From assembly GCA_003561595.1 (NCBI GenBank), contig PWWF01000235.1:1-9410 (forward strand): a stretch of 9,410 nucleotides of DNA, in the 5' to 3' direction. The notes below the pieces were generated by a model. The model ran no database searches, was not told the origin of the DNA, and saw only the letters and a list, made by a program, of their open reading frames with translations. Shown piece by piece: positions 5,613-9,410 of the stretch. Source of the stretch: Paracoccaceae bacterium. GTDB lineage: Bacteria; Pseudomonadota; Alphaproteobacteria; Rhodobacterales; Rhodobacteraceae. Position 1 is the first letter of the stretch. Each line of letters begins with the position of its first letter. Both the position numbers and the translations under genes were made by a program.

Positions 5613-7938
5613 AATTGTCGTTGTAATAGCGGTTGTAATAGGTGCGGTAGTAATTGTAGCTCTGCGTGTTGCCATAGGCAGAGGCCTTTTTCGGGTCGAA
5701 GAAATTCAGGAAGGCGCCATAGCTCTTGTCGCGGATGCGCGGGTCCATGCGCAGGATGCGCCGGGCCAGATCGCGATTGGTGCCGCCCCATTTGAACACG
5801 AAGAATACCCCGTCGAGAGTGTCGAGGATCACGCGCGCATCCACCACGGGCCCAAGCGGCGGCAGATCGAGGATCACATAGTCGTATTCCTGATCCAGAG
5901 ACTCGAGTAGCGCTGTCATCGCCTTGCTGCCCAACAGCTCCGATGTATGGGCCACGCGGGTCTTGGCATTGGGGATCAGATGCACGCCGACCCCGTCCAC
6001 TGGCTGGCACACCTCGCGCCAGTCCTTCTCGCCCAGCAGCACATCGACAAGCCCGGCATCGAATGTCTTGCCGGTGGCGCGCGACAGGCCGGGGTTGCGC
6101 ATATCCGCATCGATCAGGGCCACCCGCGCGCCCTGCTGGGCCAGCAGGCTGGCGAAATTGGCCGCAGTCGTTGTCTTGCCTTCACCAGGAAAGCAGGACA
6201 CGAAACCCAGCCGCGGCGCGCGGCTGTCCCGCCCGTGACGCAGGGTGAGGCTGATCTTGCCCGTGCGCAGGGTCTCGGCATAGCCGGAAAGCGGTTTGTC
6301 CGCGGCGAAGGTCAGCATGGGGGGAAAGCGCGGGGGCGCTGATTCATATGCAGGATCACGCGCGCCCCGCACATTTGTGGCCACCCCTTTGAGCACGGTC
6401 AGCCCGCCCAGATATTCCAGCGCCAGATCATCGCGCACATGTTCTTCCGAGCGGATGCGATCATCGCGCCATTCGCGAAAGGCCACCCAGCCCCCCGCGA
6501 TCAGAAACCCCATCAGCCCCCCCAGCGCCAGCATCTGCTGCGCATTGGGCGAGCTGGGCGCACCCGGTGTCTGGGCGCGATTGAGGATACGCGTGTTCGA
6601 GACCGGAATTTCCTGACGCTGGGTCGCTTCCTGATGGCGCTGCCGGAAACTGCTATAGAGGTTGCGCACTGTCTCGACATTGTTTTCCAGATCGCGCAGC
6701 TGCAGGAGGATGGCCTGATCGGCACCCACGCGCTCGCCCACGCGCGCCTGCGCCTGCTCGAAGCTTGCGACCCGCTCGCGGGCGGCTTGCAGATCATCGC
6801 TCACCAGCTGGGCGCTGCGGCGGATTTCCTCGAACATCAGCGCTTCGATTTCCTGCAATTCGCGCAGGCGACGTTCGGTCTGGGCATGATCATCGCCCAG
6901 GCTGCTGGCCAGCGAATTGTAGCTGCGCAGCACATCCAGATAGCGCGAGCGCAGCCCGGAGGTGATGCCCTGGCCCGCCGTTTCGCGCACCACGGCAGAG
7001 GTATCGCCGCTTTCCACGATCTCGGTCAGGCGGCGGTTTCGGGCTTCCAGATCGACCACTTCGGCCCGCGCCGCGACCAGGTTCTGCGACAGCCGCTCCA
7101 GCTCGGCACTGGCCAGTTGATCGACATCGACCCCCACCAGATCATGCTCTTCGCGGAACGCATCGGCAATCGCTGAGACCTGTTCGAGCTGGTCGCGCAA
7201 TTCGTCACGGCGCACGCCCAGCCATTCGATCGCGCGCTGCGAGGCCTCATCCGTCGCGGCCAGCTGATCCTCGATATAGGCATCCGCAATCCCGTTGGCG
7301 ACGCGTGCCGACAGCGCGGGCGATGATGATGTATAGCTGACGCGCAAGACGGCACTTCGCCCCACGGCATTGACCGACATGCTCCCGCGGAGGCGCTGTG
7401 CCGCCCGCTCTATGGCGCGTGCTTCGGCATCGGGGGCGGGGTCCATGTCGGTTGGCAGGGCGGGCGCGTCACGCGCTGACAACATGGCGCGCGCGTCCCG
7501 CACAAGCCCCCTCAGCTGCCCCGTGACAGTGCCGCTGATCCGGCTGATCACGCCCGCGCTCCGGGCGGCATTGAAGGCGGAATCTTCGTGCAGGCCCAGA
7601 TTTCTGACCACGCGCTCGGCGATCTTTTCCGACCGCAGCACCTGGATTTCGGTATCGAAATCATAGCTGGCACTGCGCGATCCGGACACGCCCGCAAAAT
7701 CCTGAAATGTATCAACATCGGCAGAGCGGAAGGTGTTCAGCTCGACATGGGCCGTATAGAGCCGGGTCGTGGTGGCAACCTGCGCAATCGCAAGCAGAAG
7801 CCCCACAAGCCCCCCGAATACCAGAATATGCCAGTTCCGTCGGATGACGCCAAAGATCTTGCCCAGATCGATTTCATCATCGGCGCGATCCGGTCCCGCA
7901 CTCTGCATGCCGGTGGCATCAAAATTTACTCGGTTCAT
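5611..7938 (-). CDS. Wzc/ExoP-type polysaccharide co-polymerase with C-terminal BY-kinase domain (tyrosine autokinase)
   Basis: The 775-aa protein has a cytoplasmic N-terminus, a membrane helix at about 37-55 and a Wzz-type domain. A long periplasmic coiled-coil region (about 230-440) and a GNVR-like segment with a Pro-rich stretch (VSNTRILNRAQTPGAPSSP, 446-464) lead to a second helix at about 469-487. The cytoplasmic kinase carries Walker A SCFPGEGKTT (581-590), Walker A' VALIDADMRN (606-615) and Walker B YVILDLPP (687-694). The tail has a tyrosine cluster, eight Tyr between 755 and 772. In this family, cycles of tail autophosphorylation control octamer assembly, chain length and docking to the Wza channel. 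The ATG is preceded by GGATAGAG. The gene lies 117 bp after the 297-aa gene, possibly in one operon, and is coupled to the downstream 168-aa gene. Confidence 0.97.
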   Translation of the reverse strand: MNRVNFDATGMQSAGPDRADDEIDLGKIFGVIRRNWHILVFGGLVGLLLAIAQVATTTRLYTAHVELNTFRSADVDTFQDFAGVSGSRSASYDFDTEIQVLRSEKIAERVVRNLGLHEDSAFNAARSAGVISRISGTVTGQLRGLVRDARAMLSARDAPALPTDMDPAPDAEARAIERAAQRLRGSMSVNAVGRSAVLRVSYTSSSPALSARVANGIADAYIEDQLAATDEASQRAIEWLGVRRDELRDQLEQVSAIADAFREEHDLVGVDVDQLASAELERLSQNLVAARAEVVDLEARNRRLTEIVESGDTSAVVRETAGQGITSGLRSRYLDVLRSYNSLASSLGDDHAQTERRLRELQEIEALMFEEIRRSAQLVSDDLQAARERVASFEQAQARVGERVGADQAILLQLRDLENNVETVRNLYSSFRQRHQEATQRQEIPVSNTRILNRAQTPGAPSSPNAQQMLALGGLMGFLIAGGWVAFREWRDDRIRSEEHVRDDLALEYLGGLTVLKGVATNVRGARDPAYESAPPRFPPMLTFAADKPLSGYAETLRTGKISLTLRHGRDSRAPRLGFVSCFPGEGKTTTAANFASLLAQQGARVALIDADMRNPGLSRATGKTFDAGLVDVLLGEKDWREVCQPVDGVGVHLIPNAKTRVAHTSELLGSKAMTALLESLDQEYDYVILDLPPLGPVVDARVILDTLDGVFFVFKWGGTNRDLARRILRMDPRIRDKSYGAFLNFFDPKKASAYGNTQSYNYYRTYYNRYYNDN

Positions 7939-8055
7939 ACTCTATCCAGGATCGGCGTTTTCAAATCTCTGTCGTCCAAGGCCGAGGATTCGGAACCACC
8001 AGGAACTTTTACATGAGGTCTGGGCACCGCGCCAGCAGATGCCCCGATGGCAGGG

Positions 8056-8949
8056 TCAGTCTGTCGGGCTGACGATTTGCCTGAAGGGGGGCGGCGTGAA
8101 GCCTGGCCCCGCTCCCAGACCTGGCCCAGACCCCCCGCCTGCCGCGAATATCGCATCCCTTCCCGGCGTGCTTGCTGCAGTGCCACCCGGCGATGTACCA
8201 GCGCCACCAACCCCGGCCGGGGGAACAGCAGGCGCGGCCGGCACGGCTGCAGTGGCCTCGGGCAGGGCCGCGACCGGGATCTCATCACGCAGCTCGGCGA
8301 CCAGTTCCAGCATCTGACCCCCTTCAAGGGCCAGCGCCGTCTCGATCGCAGAGGCCAGCGCGGCATCATCGCGCTCGATGATATCGACCAGCACATGCGC
8401 CAGTTCCTCGGCATCCGGGCGGTCCCAGCTGTTGCCCAGGGCGATCAGACGCTCGGACAGGCCCGTATCGAAGGACAGCGCCGCCAGAACATGCCCGTCC
8501 AGGACAGGCCGGGACATATCGGCATGATCGGCCTCGATCACATCGAAGACGCCTGCGGCAATGTCGGGCAATACGGCCGGTGCCACATTCTGCAGCACGA
8601 TCTCGATCACCCGGTCCGCAGCATCGGGATCGAGCGTGATGATGGCCGAGACCATTTCCGCCAGCAGTTCCGGCGCGGCCCCGGACAGCGCCAATGTGCC
8701 CAGCAGGGCGTCGGTATCCCCTGCAGACAGTTCCGCGATCAGACGATCGCGTTGCGCATCGTCAGCTTCGGTCAGGATATCGGCAAGCTGGCCGCCAGGC
8801 AGGGAGATCACATCCTGGGCAGCGGCATTCTGGGCCAGTTCGATCAGGGTGCTGATATCGGTCGCGTCATCCTGTGCGATGGCAGGGGCAAGCCCCAGGG
8901 CCGTTCCCAATCCGAAAGCCTGCAAAAACGTCCTGTAGCCCGATGTCAT
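8056..8949 (-). CDS. Sec-exported, helix-rich protein with Gly/Pro/Ala-rich C-terminus, unknown function
   Basis: The chosen ATG at 8949 gives 297 aa and follows GGAG with an 8-base spacer. An in-frame upstream ATG at 8997 would add 16 residues ahead of an otherwise complete signal peptide and is less likely. A signal peptide covers residues 1-25 with a probable cleavage at AIA/Q, so the mature protein is periplasmic or secreted. Residues 27-220 are acidic, Leu/Ala-rich and cysteine-free, and look like a run of short amphipathic helices (such as ELLAEMVSAIITLDPDAADR). Residues 222-285 are low-complexity Ala/Pro/Gly/Ser, followed by a short tail, PPPFRQIVSPTD. No family was recognised. It lies directly upstream of the kinase gene on the same strand and has a recognisable promoter, so an accessory role in EPS assembly, release or matrix is possible but unproven. 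Confidence 0.82.
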   Translation of the reverse strand: MTSGYRTFLQAFGLGTALGLAPAIAQDDATDISTLIELAQNAAAQDVISLPGGQLADILTEADDAQRDRLIAELSAGDTDALLGTLALSGAAPELLAEMVSAIITLDPDAADRVIEIVLQNVAPAVLPDIAAGVFDVIEADHADMSRPVLDGHVLAALSFDTGLSERLIALGNSWDRPDAEELAHVLVDIIERDDAALASAIETALALEGGQMLELVAELRDEIPVAALPEATAAVPAAPAVPPAGVGGAGTSPGGTAASTPGRDAIFAAGGGSGPGLGAGPGFTPPPFRQIVSPTD

Positions 8950-8957
8950 ATGTCTTG

Positions 8958-8961
8958 CTCC
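8958..8961 (-). promoter_or_regulatory. Shine-Dalgarno GGAG fixing the start of the 297-aa gene
   Basis: GGAG on the minus strand lies eight bases before the ATG at 8949. This is the reason the shorter start was chosen over the in-frame ATG at 8997, whose upstream bases have no comparable site. Confidence 0.55.
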
Positions 8962-9020
8962 GACAGTTACCTGTTGCCCGGGCGAAGCACGGGCCAATGC
9001 ACATTACAATCCTCGGATCA

Positions 9021-9049
9021 GATATACGCGACTTGCGCTGCATTGTCGA
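9021..9049 (-). promoter_or_regulatory. Sigma-70-type promoter for the 297-aa gene
   Basis: On the minus strand a -35 box TCGACA (9044-9049, five of six consensus bases) and a -10 box TATATC (9021-9026, four of six) are separated by exactly 17 bp. Transcription would start near 9014 and leave a leader of about 65 bases before the ATG at 8949. A weak 5-bp stem (8976-8980 with 8990-8994) falls inside this leader. This is the best promoter-like sequence in the 283-bp gap between the EF-hand gene and the 297-aa gene. Confidence 0.45.
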
Positions 9050-9170
9050 CATGGAGCCAGCCGGTTCAGCGAGATATATGGCATTTCGCAACAGGCCGGG
9101 GGCGTCAACGCCATGCCAGGCACTGTTCAAGGGCGCGACCCGCCCGGACCACCCTCGCGGATGTATTGAA

Positions 9171-9195
9171 TGACGGCGCCGCAAGGGCGCCGTCA
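9171..9195 (-). terminator. Intrinsic terminator-like hairpin after the EF-hand gene
   Basis: TGACGGCGCC (9171-9180) and GGCGCCGTCA (9186-9195) form a perfect 10-bp, very GC-rich stem with a 5-base loop. On the minus strand it is followed by TTCAATAC, a poor U-tract. It lies 38 bp after the EF-hand stop and before the promoter at 9021-9049, so it probably separates the two transcription units. Confidence 0.6.
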
Positions 9196-9197
9196 CC

Positions 9198-9218
9198 TCA
9201 GGGAGTCATGCTCCCCGA
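9198..9218 (-). terminator. Second hairpin in tandem after the EF-hand gene
   Basis: TCAGGGAG (9198-9205) faces CTCCCCGA (9211-9218) across a 5-base loop. In minus-strand RNA all eight pairs form, including one G-U wobble; in plus-strand RNA the same position is an A-C mismatch. It starts 14 bases after the stop at 9233, directly ahead of the stronger hairpin at 9171-9195, and may add to termination or protect the 3' end. Confidence 0.35.
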
Positions 9219-9232
9219 AAGATGGGTCTCAC

Positions 9233-9410
9233 TCAGTCGGCGTCCATCTCTTCGACGCCCAGATCATCGTCGTGATCGCCGATCAGGCCCATTTCCTGTG
9301 CCGATTCATATTCTTCTTCCGACACTTCGCCATCGCCGTCGCTGTCGATCAGCGTGAACTGCTCAGGCGTGATTTCGGGATAGGCTTCCATGAATTCATC
9401 CATGCTCAGC
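9233..9410 (-). CDS. EF-hand calcium-binding protein (3' part only; 5' end outside the window)
   Basis: The last 58 codons of a minus-strand gene are present; the frame is open to the window edge. A canonical 12-residue EF-hand loop, DSDGDGEVSEEE, occupies visible residues 22-33, with Asp at positions 1, 3 and 5, Gly at 6 and Glu at 12. It is followed by the exiting helix YESAQEMGLI. The first visible residues, LSMDEFMEAY, look like the second half of a preceding EF-hand loop and helix, so the protein probably has at least a pair of hands. The C-terminus, from GDHDDDLG to EEMDAD, is strongly acidic. A start at the internal ATG (third visible codon) would cut the first hand in half and is unlikely. 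Role inferred: calcium binding, possibly at the cell surface or periplasm; a signal peptide cannot be judged. Confidence 0.86.
   Translation of the reverse strand, partial: LSMDEFMEAYPEITPEQFTLIDSDGDGEVSEEEYESAQEMGLIGDHDDDLGVEEMDAD

Noticed and set aside
8022..8044. Hairpin GGGCA/TGCCC after the 297-aa gene as a terminator
   Set aside because: It has only five pairs with a 13-base loop and no U-tract, and the downstream kinase gene on the same strand may be co-transcribed.
8047..9357. 436-codon plus-strand frame covering the 297-aa gene and the EF-hand gene
   Set aside because: It runs across two minus-strand genes, a promoter and terminator hairpins, and its translation is low-complexity. 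The minus-strand readings have a signal peptide, a ribosome-binding site and an EF-hand.
1..9410. CRISPR arrays, tRNA or rRNA genes, insertion sequences, att sites, phage genes
   Set aside because: No regularly spaced repeats, cloverleaf or rRNA sequence, transposase, integrase or target-site duplications were seen on either strand.

Overview
The window is a high-GC stretch with few intergenic bases. It carries an exopolysaccharide (EPS) or capsule assembly and export locus of an alphaproteobacterium, most likely in the Rhodobacterales (Paracoccaceae/Roseobacter type). That placement is inferred from base composition, codon use, the style of the secreted proteins and CtrA-like promoter motifs; no rRNA or marker gene is present to fix the taxon.

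Layout from left to right. A NusG/RfaH-type antiterminator paralog (5-505, +) faces a polyisoprenyl-phosphate sugar-1-phosphate transferase of the WecA/MraY family (563-1699, -). An AT-rich divergent region (1700-1908) follows, holding two CtrA-like TTAA-N7-TTAAC elements and two dyads. Then come a small GTG-started membrane ORF (1909-2100, +), a likely hairpin terminator, and a Wza-type outer-membrane polysaccharide export lipoprotein (2156-3337, -). A second divergent region (3338-3598) has a degenerate copy of the same motif, a 24-codon ORF and a long hairpin. It leads into a Wzy/O-antigen-ligase-type polymerase (3599-5077, +).

Convergent with the polymerase lies a minus-strand block: a Wzc/ExoP-type co-polymerase with a bacterial tyrosine kinase domain (5611-7938) and, translationally coupled behind it, a 168-aa exported protein of unknown function (5092-5598). 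Upstream is a 297-aa Sec-exported protein of unknown function (8056-8949) with its own promoter. The 3' end of an EF-hand protein gene (9233 to beyond 9410) closes the window and is followed by tandem hairpins.

How the genes fit together. The WecA-like enzyme would start the lipid-linked repeat unit, the Wzy-like protein would polymerise it, the Wzc-like kinase would control chain length and couple to the Wza-like channel, and the NusG paralog probably supports transcription of long EPS operons. Glycosyltransferases and a Wzx flippase are not in the window and presumably lie outside it. The parts most worth a second look are the two uncharacterised exported proteins, the small membrane protein, the CtrA-like motif cluster, and the leader upstream of the polymerase gene.
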